Below are positions 24,401 through 33,115 of a DNA stretch of 64,000 nucleotides, piece by piece. The stretch is from Mikania micrantha. Its lineage: Eukaryota > Streptophyta > Magnoliopsida > Asterales > Asteraceae. Position 1 is the first letter of the stretch; every line of letters begins with the position of its first letter. The position numbers were made by a program, and so were the translations under genes. The notes beneath the pieces are model-generated. The model was given only the letters and a program-made list of their open reading frames with translations, was not told the DNA's origin and ran no database searches. The stretch is taken from the NCBI GenBank assembly GCA_009363875.1, contig CM018695.1:62615433-62679432 (forward strand), given 5' to 3'.

Positions 24401-25033
24401 AAGGGTAAGAAGACTACAAGGAAACATTCAACACCAAACCCTGATCCTGAGAGACATACACAGGCTGATGAGAGGAGAACAGAACCCTCAAGTGCTGAGG
24501 ATATTGGGTCACAGCCTACTGCAACAACAGGTGCAGCAGTAGGATCAACTGGGGAAGCCCAACAAGCCAGAGATCAGAAGAGACAAGCCACTGCTCAAGA
24601 CAAACCAAGATTCATAAGAAGGAAGAGCATGGCTAGAAGGAAAAAGACAACAAAAACCATCTCCACTGACTCTGAGCCTGATGCAGCACTCTCAGTACTT
24701 GAAGCCACATCTGAAGCAGCTCCCGAAACTACACGAACCAGAGAAGACATGAGGGATATTCGTAGACTAATGCATGAGCATTCATACATCCCCTTGGTAA
24801 ATTGGAGCTTCAATGCACAAGAAAGGATATTCATCCTCACCGACTACAATGGAGAAATAAAACTGGTGGATCTTTTGCATCTGACGATGTTGGCAAAACC
24901 CTATATATTTGATCTAGATAAACTCCCTCTCAATAATCCTGACAATGGAGCAGATGGGAGGTCAGCCATAAGATTGATTAGAAAAAGGGCACAGGTACTG
25001 AGGGGTACATGGAAGCCAAGGTTTATTCCTTAG
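21428..25033 (+). CDS. Sirevirus env-like ORF3 protein, 1201 aa
   Basis: Third ORF in the position of a retroviral env, characteristic of Sireviruses; function unproven in the family. The start gccATGg is in strong context. Residues 1-200 form a globular, hydrophobic-balanced domain (AEHDIDFAPIISFLQ, YLIHVFLHCLSN). Residues about 240-780 are Pro/Ser/Thr/Glu-rich and probably disordered, with Lys/Arg clusters near 285-310. A coiled coil lies near 518-560 (TITSLQARVAQLEAEVATLR). A second charged helical part around 790-900 includes EERARLSALLEERGYDFDEV. The C-terminal 90 residues are again folded-looking. I see no signal peptide and no convincing 20-residue membrane span, which argues against a classical envelope protein. 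The frame differs from pol, so a separate mRNA is needed. Open throughout. Confidence 0.85.
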   Translation: MDLHAFKPAHNVPAELSAEHDIDFAPIISFLQRSRYFFALTIQPLVYESHHQQFWASCSVSSSPNGRSLEATIDAHPIAITVETICRHLKFNDAGGRVSFTKDEVASTFKSMGYEGPLPSTTYLKGRVSYNYKYLIHVFLHCLSNKSGGWDQVPSDLASAIHGLVSNQLFNFSAFIFNNLVDNITSPKKFCMYPRFLQHLFNEELGASLSLTGNTYKMPLVSSKIFVQLKKKSAQFSGTFTPLLSSMESPAPEGDSSVNPTDAEPTPSTCVPHPKKVTYKRKRNPVQLSTVVQAPSTEPKQKKVKRTAQGTVLPKVKATPLVYPQVLPLKPVVALNQPESPQLMSQNITENIQRDAPIIEFASHEATSLDQRLSPKSPGSYHPEMPPSHTITQAQGTSALAVEEPLSPTTQTLMRVVTQLQARFPDPEPIQSEVGPSSSEGVNAGEAATTVDLNKDPQDSGTGNMTSPAATYVGEDFFEVLLNEGNPGCQEPTSGGGGAGARLRTPSPHDSTPVEEGTSTQELTATITSLQARVAQLEAEVATLRFEIQTKEATILDLRRRPPVLLHPFHPDPATTTLTSPDATKKGENIPTAESGSEAREEEGAQEVNPSLVTLTAEWDDFLGTYFQDSSSTSSSSASEDTREVAKETEQQTSNVSLEPQSPLGTKSPSETAAQVAMEDTTQEEPISMKSVSPSGTEAAEALSSSPEPFVESNKESSKGIGQLEETVNAEVNSKAAAASEGPVILDVSSTEELHADEPVGEDTEEISSGAKITADDKGKRKLTPEEEAEQEERRPKKIKGRPNTSLDEERARLSALLEERGYDFDEVINWSVPRMAAELDKVQQQEQVVAASKALSVLTKKQKEKAYRDKNKAFLLEYGFHARQLGPMKNSTMDMHIRDIKAKVARGELPSIEQIRARKESLMRGLGLGGGATIEFPLSGAGIREGEEVMCGEVTKAMFPNMFPLNPKEEPISPPSSPSMDNMPISSVFKKGKKTTRKHSTPNPDPERHTQADERRTEPSSAEDIGSQPTATTGAAVGSTGEAQQARDQKRQATAQDKPRFIRRKSMARRKKTTKTISTDSEPDAALSVLEATSEAAPETTRTREDMRDIRRLMHEHSYIPLVNWSFNAQERIFILTDYNGEIKLVDLLHLTMLAKPYIFDLDKLPLNNPDNGADGRSAIRLIRKRAQVLRGTWKPRFIP

Positions 25034-25049
25034 AAGTTTTGGTAGCATC

Positions 25050-25064
25050 AGCCTAGGGGGAGAC
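25050..25064 (+). promoter_or_regulatory. Polypurine tract
   Basis: agcctagggggagac directly before the 3' LTR, the usual primer for plus-strand DNA synthesis. It lies 17 bases after the ORF3 stop. Confidence 0.8.
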
Positions 25065-25859
25065 TGTAAAGACTAATAAAGGCTGATGCTCACCAAACTT
25101 CTTGTTTTGTCCAAGTATAGGAGCCTCTTTGAATAAACACCTTCGGAAGGAAGAAGTGATTCTTCGGAAGCAGCATTGCTTCCGAAGGATAACTGGTTCC
25201 TGCCGAAGGTTATACAAGACAACTGCTTCCGAGGAATCCTCTTATGCACTGAAGACAAAGACTTCCGAGGTTTATCCTCTGACAAAGACTGTAGCAGATT
25301 ACTCTTATGGTACAAAAGGTACTGACACAAGACATGTTGGTCTGAATAAAGATAGAGGCAACATGTAATGAGTCAGATAAAGCACCTTACCTCTCCCATG
25401 CTACATTAAATGCAAAAGATCATCTGAAGCCTTGAAGATCAATAACATTAAATGTCTTTTGTATTTAGTAGTCTTTTGTAAAGTCAATGTCTATTAATGT
25501 AATGATTATGAAAGAGTGTCTTAGCCTGTTAAGACACTCAACATACTAGAATAAGCTTTACTTTATGTACTTGTCTAGTATACCCAACTTGTATTCCTAA
25601 GTGTATACAGTTGTAGCCTCGGCTATATAACCTCCCAATGTATGGTTGCTTGAAGTGTGCTTGCTTGTATACTTCCACTTTGAGAGAAATATATCCTTGA
25701 GCTTGAATTATTCTTGTGTTCTTATTATTGTTCAAAGATTATTACTGTGTCATTTTGAGTGTAATTGTGAGATCATTCTAACAGAACATTCCGCATCTGT
25801 TAGAGTTAAGTAAGAAATACTTGTGAAGTGTTGTTTAGACTTAACAACCCGATCCTATA
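25065..25859 (+). repeat. 3' LTR of the Sirevirus
   Basis: 795 bp, same ends as the 5' LTR, with three transitions between them (about 0.4 percent). It has one extra intact CTTCGGAAG where the 5' LTR has CTTTGGAAG. The downstream host repeat of the caggt target sequence begins at 25860. Confidence 0.95.
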
Positions 25860-27240
25860 CAGGTGATTCAAGAATGATATGGATACGTGGAATGGGAATG
25901 GAAATCAATAGTTGTATCGCAAGTCGTGTGGAGTTCTAGTAGTGATGTGGTGGGATGTTGGCTAGGGCTTAGTTTCCTTACATATGCCCTATATATAAGC
26001 ATCACTACTAGGATGAGATATTACTTGTAAATATAACTATTGAGAAGCCATTGGGTGGACAAGTGAACAAATGGCATACAAGTAACATAATATACATCGT
26101 GATTGTGTATGTGAATGATTCAAGGTTTTCAATTTACTTACTTATGAACTCACCAACCTAGTGTTGACTTTGTTTAAATGCATGTTTTCTCAGGTGACGA
26201 ACAGGTGTAGATACATATGTGCAAGTACTAAGCTAGTGGACTTTTAGAAGACCTAGCTTACCTTTGATTGCATACTTATTGAATGACAAAACAGTGAATC
26301 GCTTTTGTATATCTTGTACAGATCAAGATATAAAGTCATTGATTCTTTTTGATTAGATTTACTTAGTTAAATTATGATGTACAATGTAATTTAACTTTGT
26401 AATTCTATTTCATGTCATGTTAGCATTTCTCATTTATATCTCATGTGCTATGTAAACAATCTGATCATTTGATTATCACTCAAAGATATCGCGCCCCGGG
26501 AACCTTCCGCCCGACGGGAAAACCCGATCCGTTCCCGCCGGCCCGGGGTGTGACATTTACAGCCCCACTTTTACCTTACAACTGCTTTACTTAAACTTTG
26601 GGGTGAGAATACTATGCAACAATTATTTTAGATGTATGAACGGTATGTGGTAAAACAACTTTTGAGTGTGATCATATCGTAACAAAGTCCTCACAAAACC
26701 TTACCGTTAGTTGAACAACGAACGAGGCGTTATTACGTAGTACTACTGAGTCTGACAAACCCCGCTAGACGAAAACTCTGATTGGCAGTCAGGACGAGCG
26801 TAATATCGACGTCCTATGCCATAGTTTCACGATAGACTTGGCGGAGGCATCTAACAGTCTAGTTTCGGTAAAGGTGAACACATACACTCGGGAGCATTGG
26901 TCTACAACTTAACATACCCAGTATATATATTGTTAACTGTTTTTACTCTACTTAAACCTGTGAACATGGAGTCTCATGATAAGAGTCTTGCATGTATGTG
27001 ATCAACATTTTGAAACATTGTAGTATTCAGACAATTTACTTTCCGCTGCATAACATTAATTTCCGCTGCTAAACAATTTACTATTTCCGCTGCTATTTAT
27101 TAAAAGCAACTTGGCTTGTATTAATGAAATTGTGTATTTTCAAACTCATATATAGTCGTTCTATATGACTAAGAGCTTTGATCCTGGCCACGTCACACCC
27201 AGTGGCCTGACACCGCAAGTGGTAATTTGAGGGTGTGACA

Positions 27241-28440
27241 TAAATGTATAGCAAATGTGTAGCATGTTGCTACACATTTGCTACACAATCCTATAACCAA
27301 ATAGTGTTTTATGTTTTCCCGACGCTCGAACATCATCTTTTCGGATCCATCTTTTATACAACCTCACTATGTGTGTTATACTTTTATTTTACCAACTTAT
27401 ACGAATTATACTCATGTATAAGTGCGTGTATACCATTACATTTCTACTATACAATTATAAAAGAGTAGTTTCAGTACTAACTTCTAACAGTACACACTTA
27501 CGTACATAACTTTACAATAAGTATAAGTTTGTGGGATGAATATTTTTTACTTATGATAAAGTTGTACAAAAGTTGGATTAAAAAATAACTATAATCTTCA
27601 AAAAAGAAAACACAAATTTTAACCATTGGTACATGCGTAGCAAATGTGTAGCAAGTTGTTACACATTTGCTACACAATCCTATAACCAAATATTGTTTTA
27701 TGTTTTCCCTACGCTAGAACGTTTTCTTTTCTGATCCATCTTTTATACCACCTCCCTATGCGTGTTATACTTTTATTTCACCAACTTATACAGATTACAC
27801 TCATGTATATCTGTGTGTACATCATTAAGTTTATACTTATACAATTATAAAATGTTATTCTAAGTACTGACTTCTAACGGTACACACTTACGTACATAAC
27901 TTTACAATAAGTATAAGTTTGTGGGATGAAATAATTTCACTTATGATGAAGTTATACAAAAGTTGGATATAAAAGAGCAACGTTTAAGTCTCAAAAAAGA
28001 AAACACAATTTCTAACCATTGGTAAATGCGTAGCAAGTTGCTACGCAATCCTACAACCAGTATTGTTTTATGTTTTCCCGTTGTTCAAACATCTTTTTCT
28101 CTTATCTTTTTTTTTATATCCGTCTTTTATACAACTTCATTATACATGATATACTTTTATTTCACCAACTTAAACAAATTATACTCATGGATACGTGTTT
28201 GTGAACCATTATGTTTAATTATACTTATATTATTATAAGAGAATACTATAATACTAACATCTACGATACACACTTATAAACATTACTTTACAATACGTAT
28301 AAGTTTATGAGATGGAATTATTTCACTTATGATGATGTTGTACAAAACTTGGACAAAAGAATAATGTTTAAGACTCAAAAAAGTAAGGAAAAAATTCTAG
28401 CCAATGGTAAGGGCGTAGCAAATGTGTAACAAGTTGCTAC
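27241..28440. repeat. 390 bp tandem repeat in the CACTA right arm, three copies plus
   Basis: Copies start near 27244, 27632, 28024 and (partial) 28411. Each begins with a hairpin built from gtagcaaatgtgtagca and its complement. In the first copy the arms are 16 bp and perfect, with a 3-base loop (27249-27283). The rest of each unit is AT-rich with 'ataaccaaatattgttttat' and 'cacacttacgtacataactt'. The ORFs inside (27244-27468, 28026-28238 and others) are chance. Confidence 0.8.
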
Positions 28441-28968
28441 ACATTTGCTACGCATGGTTTCATTTTATCTGATATGTTTTTGACACATTTACGACACATT
28501 GGGTTTTTTCTTATATGGTAAATATAGAAATAAAATAAAAATTGTTCTGCGACACATTTGCGACGCATATTTTAATTAATTGAATTAAATTGCATTTTGT
28601 CAAAAATGTGTCGCAAACTAGGAACACTAAATTCAACTTCTTTTTAAATATACGTTTTATGATAATTGTTATTATTTTTATTTGAATAAATATTGAAATA
28701 AAAAAAATAATGTTTAGCAACACATTTGTGACGCAAAATGTAATTAATTAATATAAAGCACATTTTGTTGGAAATGTGTCGCAAAATTATAACTCATTTG
28801 TGACAGAATTGAGTGTTTTTTTTTAATTGTGTCGCTAATTTGACACAAATTAGACATAAAATGTAGGATTTTTTTCTGACTGAAAATTGTTGCAAATGTG
28901 TTACAATTTTGCGACGAATTTAATTGCGTTGCAAATTTTGGTAGCAAAAATCATTTTTTCTAGTAGTG
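28441..28968. repeat. CACTA right subterminal repeat array and terminus
   Basis: Dense variants of tgcgacacatttgcgac in both orientations, ending in the terminal inverted repeat tttttctagtagtg. It mirrors the left array at 5748-6500. Confidence 0.75.
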
Positions 28969-29038
28969 AGAACTAGTATTAGTACCTTTGTTTTTCGTAT
29001 TGCATGACATGTCAACTCTAACAGGTTAGGGTGTTACA

Positions 29039-29406
29039 AGCATTGATAGAAGAAAAATATTAAATAGCAAAAAAACTAAAATAAGAAAAAAAAGACATTA
29101 GGAAGAAAAAAAAAACTTTTTTTAGAACGATCTTAAATCCCTTTTTTAGCTGTTTAAAAAAATAACTAGAGGGATGAAAAACAAAAAATCATCTCTAAAC
29201 GTAAAAGCCGCCTAAAATTCATTGTTTTATATGGTTTAGAAAACCGCAAAAAAATGAAAATAAAAGCCTTTTCAGAAAGGGTTTAGACAACTACTTCATA
29301 TGTCCACTATTCTCGAGTATTTTTTTCAAATGAGTGTTTTTGGAGAAAAATATTAACTAACATGGTGTTAATTATAAAATATTTATCAAAGTAATGTAGT
29401 TTTGTA
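29039..29406. other. Non-coding AT-rich flank
   Basis: A-rich sequence between the candidate outer LTR end and the hAT MITE. No feature is visible. Confidence 0.5.
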
Positions 29407-29692
29407 TAGAGGCGAACAAATCGGGTTTTTTTAAAAACCGGTTTCGGGTACAAACTAGTTCTGGGTACAAATCAGTTCCGGTTTTTCTCAGCAAAGTAAA
29501 TAACTGATTCTGGTTAGCGTTGGGTTTTGACTGGTTTTTATCAGGTTTTGGCTGGTGAAAGGTGGAACCGGTTATGGTAATACCGGTTAAGGTTACGATT
29601 TCTTTGAGAAGCCGAAACCGCCTGTACTTGTCGGTTCAGATAGGACTGGTTCCTGTTTGTGTTTTCGGCTCCGGTTTTTTTGCCCACCACTA
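29407..29692. mobile_element. hAT-type MITE (TAGAGGCGAACAAA family)
   Basis: A 286 bp element flanked by an exact 8 bp duplication gttttgta (29399-29406, 29693-29700). Ends are tagaggcgaacaaa and tttgcccaccacta, imperfect inverted repeats. The interior is repeated 'aaccggtt' and 'ggttttgg' motifs. A short relative with 'cccgaaccggaaccggttc' lies at about 37630-37724. No coding capacity. Confidence 0.8.
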
Positions 29693-30039
29693 GTTTTGTA
29701 CAAAATGTCTTTTTTTGTCATAGTATTTGAAAAAAAAAAATAAATCTTAACAATCCAGATTGTAATCAGAACTAGATATTGGTCTACTTGTGCTTTAATT
29801 ACGACGAGGTTATTTGTTGGCCAAATCCTTTTCATGGATGTAAATATAAGAAATGATTTGTCTCTGCATCAGTGATTTTCCTCTTGATCTTATCTTGCAA
29901 ATATAAAAGATTGATTTATCTTTTCATCATAGCATCCTTGGAGTCTTATCTTGCGGAGGAGCAGGGCCGTCTCAAAGTTTTCAGGGGCCCTAGGCGAAAT
30001 TTAAATTCGAGGCGCTTCTATCAAAGCTAATAGTCATGT

Positions 30040-32859
30040 TTAAAACCTTCTTCCTTTATCCGGATGTGGCAAAGACAACGACACACGGATGTGGCAAACT
30101 CCACGTGACAATACATGCAGTCGTTACGAATGACCTAAGTCAATAGTAACAACTCATGGAATATGATAATCCATAACCATGGATCTCATACAAGCAAATA
30201 AGTATCATCGCCATGTTATCAAGTCAATATATAAATTGGTATACATGTTTCACCTTCGAGTTTAAAAACAAAACAGTTTAAAAGAAAGGGAGGTTATGAG
30301 AACTCACCTGAGTCCTTAGAATTTGAATTCTTGTAATGTGCGCGCTCGCGTAAGAGAAATCAAACCACTCAACAACCTGTATTTATGAGCGTGTTTGTGT
30401 TCATAAGTATTTGTGTTTTATTCAAGCCAATTATCCATAAGTGTTAACTTTTAATCACTTAGTATTACCTTAACTTAATTTATTTATCCTAAGTTAAAAT
30501 GTTTGAACCAACCTCTAATAGTTATTCATTATTCGTTTAATAGTAAGACTTGTTGGTTCTCTCATCATTTTCCAAGGGCAACAAGTTTTGATCCTCCGAG
30601 TATACACCCATATATATATATATTTGTATAGAGATGATAACCCTAATTTCTCTCATACATAAATATTCATGCATGATCAATTGTACTAACCACCATAGTT
30701 TAAATTTGTAACACCTTAATTTAAATTAAATAAAATTTATACTTACATTAATTAATTCACAAGTTCCATATACATATAATTTCCTAGTTCCATTATAACT
30801 CAAGTTAGAAGAAAACATGGTGATTTAGTTTGGTCATGCATGCAGGGTTATGTAAGTACATATGTCTTTCTATTCCCCCTTGATCTTAGTTCATCTTTTA
30901 TATGGTATCACCCCACTAGGCAGCGAACCTTTTTAGGCAAACGGGTTAGGTTCGGCTAGAATGAGGAGAAAGAAAGGTTCGGCCAACAAGAGGGGAAAGG
31001 TTCGTTGCTTTCTAGTCCCCGAATCCTTAAGGTTCGGCCAAGGGAATGAAATGGTTCGGCTAAGCTTGATACAAGGTTCGCCCCATAGGTTCGTTCCTCT
31101 TGGTTCGTGAGTGCATGGAAGGTTCGCATGAGGTCCTAGGTTCGGCTATGTAAGGAGGGTTCGCTGGGTAGGGTTCGGCCTACACAGGTTCGCCACCCAA
31201 TCATGGTTCGCTCGGGAGAGTTCTATGGTACAAGGTTCGTCAATCAGAGGAAGGTTCGGCCGATCAAGATGATGCAAGGTTCGCTCCCCAGGGTTCGTGA
31301 GTCCCATGGTTGCTGCAACAGGTTCGGCCAAAGTGAGCAGGGTTCGGCACCCTTGCTGTGTCGCGAACCTGTCACTCCTACATCATCTTTCTCAAGCCTT
31401 TGAGTTGCTAAGGTTAACCGTAGCCTCTCTTATATCCCTACCAACTCGTGTAACAAGTTCCAAGAACCCTAATCTCGATTATAAGTTGATAATCACAAGC
31501 ACATCAAGTTTTCATTAAAAACCGAAAAGAAAATCCCAGATTTACCTCAAATCGTCGGCCAAATGTCCAGTTTCTTAGTTGTTTCTTGTTCTCCTCGGTA
31601 TCACGAACGCGTAGGCGCCAAGATCTCGCGAATCCGTTGGGTAACGAAGGAGATATCGTAGAGAGAAGGTAGAGAGAGAGAATGTGTGCGTGAGTGTGTG
31701 TTTTAGAGAGAGAAAGAAAGGGTTGAAGTGAAGAAGGTGGTGGAGTCTTCCACCATTTATGTTCATCCCGCTCCTATGTGTTCGGTCTCGTCTTTATCGC
31801 GATAACATTTCTTAAATGATCGGTTTTCTATCATAAAAACACATTTAAACTAAACCCGATTAAATAATTAGGTTTTTTTATAACAATTGAACGTTTTTTT
31901 TAATTAAATTATTTTTGTAAAGCGATTTCATTTATTCTCGTTAGACATATTTAAAACGTATGATATTTAAATGAAAGTCTCGTTTTTAATAAAATGGTTT
32001 TTAATAAAGATTGTTTAAATAAAATGCCTCCGTTCCCTTTTCGTTAAATTATTTAAATAAATAATTTGCTCGTTTTTAGGTTGTGATTCCTAATAAATAT
32101 TATTGGTTTTCATTTATGAATTTAATATCGTTAGTTAATATTTCGTTATCTCGTCGAAACGCGTTACTCACGTTCGTATTCGTAAAGATCGTCACCTTTG
32201 CGAATACAACGCTCGTATCGTATTTCGATTTGATTTACTAATTATGGAATATCGTTTCAGAACATTATTCCTAATAATTATATTCGTGTGAATCGTCACC
32301 CACGCGAATACATTTATTAAGTTAATATTTCTGAATTTACATCCGCGTTTAAGTTAAATTCGTAACCTCACTTCGCGTAATTAATTCCAATAAGGTTTTC
32401 ATTATTTTATTAACATTAATATTATAAATCCCAATCCAAAACCCACTAAACCAAGTCACTGACACATCCATGATAGACCGAAATATGCATATGTATAGGG
32501 CATATGCAGGGGTAGATCGCAACCTCCCCTACACCGTCCCACCGCTATTTCGATAAACCATGACCATGTGTCCTTGACTATGTTTAGCACCCAATCTATA
32601 GCGAACTCCCAGTTCCTTTCCATTCCAGCCCAATCCATAATCATCAACAATATAACTGCGATAAACTCTCTAGTTCTGTTTAGTTGGGTTACAACTAAAC
32701 TTTCCCATGGTTTATGCGTATAATATATGTTCTAAGCATGTATACCAGTAATAGTGATAATCATCAAATAATGTATCAATATTAATAATTACAAAATCTC
32801 AGGTCGTAACAGTACAATCGTACGGATGTACGGACGACCGGAAGTACAGTGATGTTACA
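30040..32859 (-). repeat. LTR H, chromovirus type, minus strand, 3' end unclear
   Basis: On the minus strand it begins TGTAACATCACTGTAC at 32859, resembling the start of LTR C (TGTAACATC, then cgtccg...gtccgtacgg). It continues with a CT-rich leader-like tract (about 31740-31660), a 'ggttcgg' crowded region and a donor-like ctcag|gtgagt (complement at 30307). The 3' end was not found; a ggtgttaca-like end at 30707 would leave the donor-like site outside, so I treat the LTR as running on to about 30040 or as truncated. No clean target duplication. Confidence 0.45.
30920..31375. repeat. GGTTCG-rich irregular minisatellite
   Basis: Some two dozen copies of ggttcg, usually as aggttcggc or aggttcgt, at irregular spacing of about 15-25 bases. 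The composition keeps frames open on both strands (31146-31403), none of which is a gene. Confidence 0.7.
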
Positions 32860-33110
32860 AAACAGAGTAACTAATATAGTAAATCGGTAAACAAATTGAA
32901 GCAATCAACTAATCAACGATGAAGTATAAACAAATTGAAGCAATCAACTAATCAGTAAACACAAAAAGAGTAACAAATATAGTAAGTCAGGAAACAAATT
33001 AAAGCAATCAACTAATCAAGTATGAAGGATAGACCTAAGCTAATCAAATAATGGATTAATAAGTAAAATCTTGAGAGTTGAGAGTGTGTAATTGTGAAAG
33101 AATGAATACC
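32860..33110. repeat. Short tandem repeats, 'caaattgaagcaatcaacta'
   Basis: Three copies of aaacaaattgaagcaatcaa (third with one change) within about 120 bases, in a non-coding spacer between LTR H and LTR B. Confidence 0.6.
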
Positions 33111-33115
33111 TTTAG

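Larger units (their letters stand above)
13757..25859 (+). mobile_element. Full-length Ty1/copia Sirevirus (SIRE/Maximus-type) retrotransposon
   Basis: A 12.1 kb LTR retrotransposon: 795 bp LTRs (13757-14551 and 25065-25859), tRNA-Met primer site, gag (905 codons), pol (1141 codons, order PR-IN-RT-RH as in Ty1/copia), a roughly 600 bp spacer with palindromes, an env-like third ORF (1201 codons) and a polypurine tract. It has an exact 5 bp target duplication caggt (13752-13756, 25860-25864). A third ORF after pol and palindrome arrays near the 3' end are the diagnostic marks of the Sirevirus genus. The LTRs differ at three positions and all three ORFs are open, so the insertion is recent and may be autonomous. 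It is the innermost layer of the nest. Confidence 0.95.
10033..26556 (+). repeat. Solo LTR C, chromovirus type, split by the Sirevirus
   Basis: Starts TGTAACATCAAGTGCCAG (10033) and ends GGCCCGGGGTGTGACA (26556), with an exact 5 bp duplication tttac at 10028-10032 and 26557-26561. Removing it restores the LTR A sequence (ggtgagtttac joined to agcccc), matching LTR B. Without the Sirevirus it is about 4.4 kb. It has a TATA box (10816-10823) followed by CT-rich leader-like sequence, then a region crowded with ttcg/ggcc motifs (11100-11990), a donor-like aag|gtgagt at 12459/12460 and an acceptor-like tctcag at 26193. No internal domain is attached. Confidence 0.75.
7778..27240 (+). repeat. Solo LTR A, Ty3/gypsy chromovirus type, split by nested insertion
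   Basis: Starts TGTGACACCCCGTAAATTCC (7778) and ends GAGGGTGTGACA (27240). With the inner insertion (10033-26561) removed it is about 2.93 kb, close to the 3.04 kb related LTR B at 33116-36151, and the two share sequence along most of their length. Flanks are aaaat (left) and taaat (right), a 4/5 match consistent with a decayed 5 bp target duplication. There is a TATA-like motif at 8331-8338 (tttataaa). No primer site or internal coding region follows, so it is a solo LTR left by recombination. The ORF at 8156-8599 lies inside it and is not a gene. Confidence 0.75.
5748..28968. mobile_element. CACTA (En/Spm) DNA transposon, non-autonomous, nested host
   Basis: Begins CACTACTAGAAAAAA at 5748 and ends with its inverted complement TTTTTTCTAGTAGTG at 28968. 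It is flanked by the exact 3 bp duplication aga (5745-5747, 28969-28971). Both ends are followed by dense subterminal copies of variants of GCGACACATTTGCGAC, the family-specific transposase-binding array expected of CACTA elements. Without the nested insertion (7778-27240) the element is about 3.8 kb. It keeps only scraps of a transposase-associated gene (6721-6900 and 7582-7655, minus strand), so it could only move in trans. The right arm carries a 390 bp tandem repeat. Confidence 0.9.
2637..29038 (+). repeat. Candidate outermost solo LTR, split by nested insertions
   Basis: Proposed outer LTR. The sequence starting TGTAGCAACCCG at 2637 would continue through 5747, resume after the CACTA element at 28972, and end with GGTTAGGGTGTTACA at 29038, giving a TG...CA unit of about 2.1 kb once insertions are removed. 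The right end resembles 3' ends of the chromovirus-type LTRs elsewhere in the window. No clean 5 bp target duplication could be found (agcac near the left end, agcat after the right), and no coding interior is attached. The call is inference, less secure than the inner layers. Confidence 0.35.

Noticed and set aside
30707..30720. LTR-like end (complement of ggtgttaca)
   Set aside because: It has the right TG..CA look, but flanks aaatt/aaaca do not match, and donor-like LTR sequence continues to its left, so it is probably coincidence.
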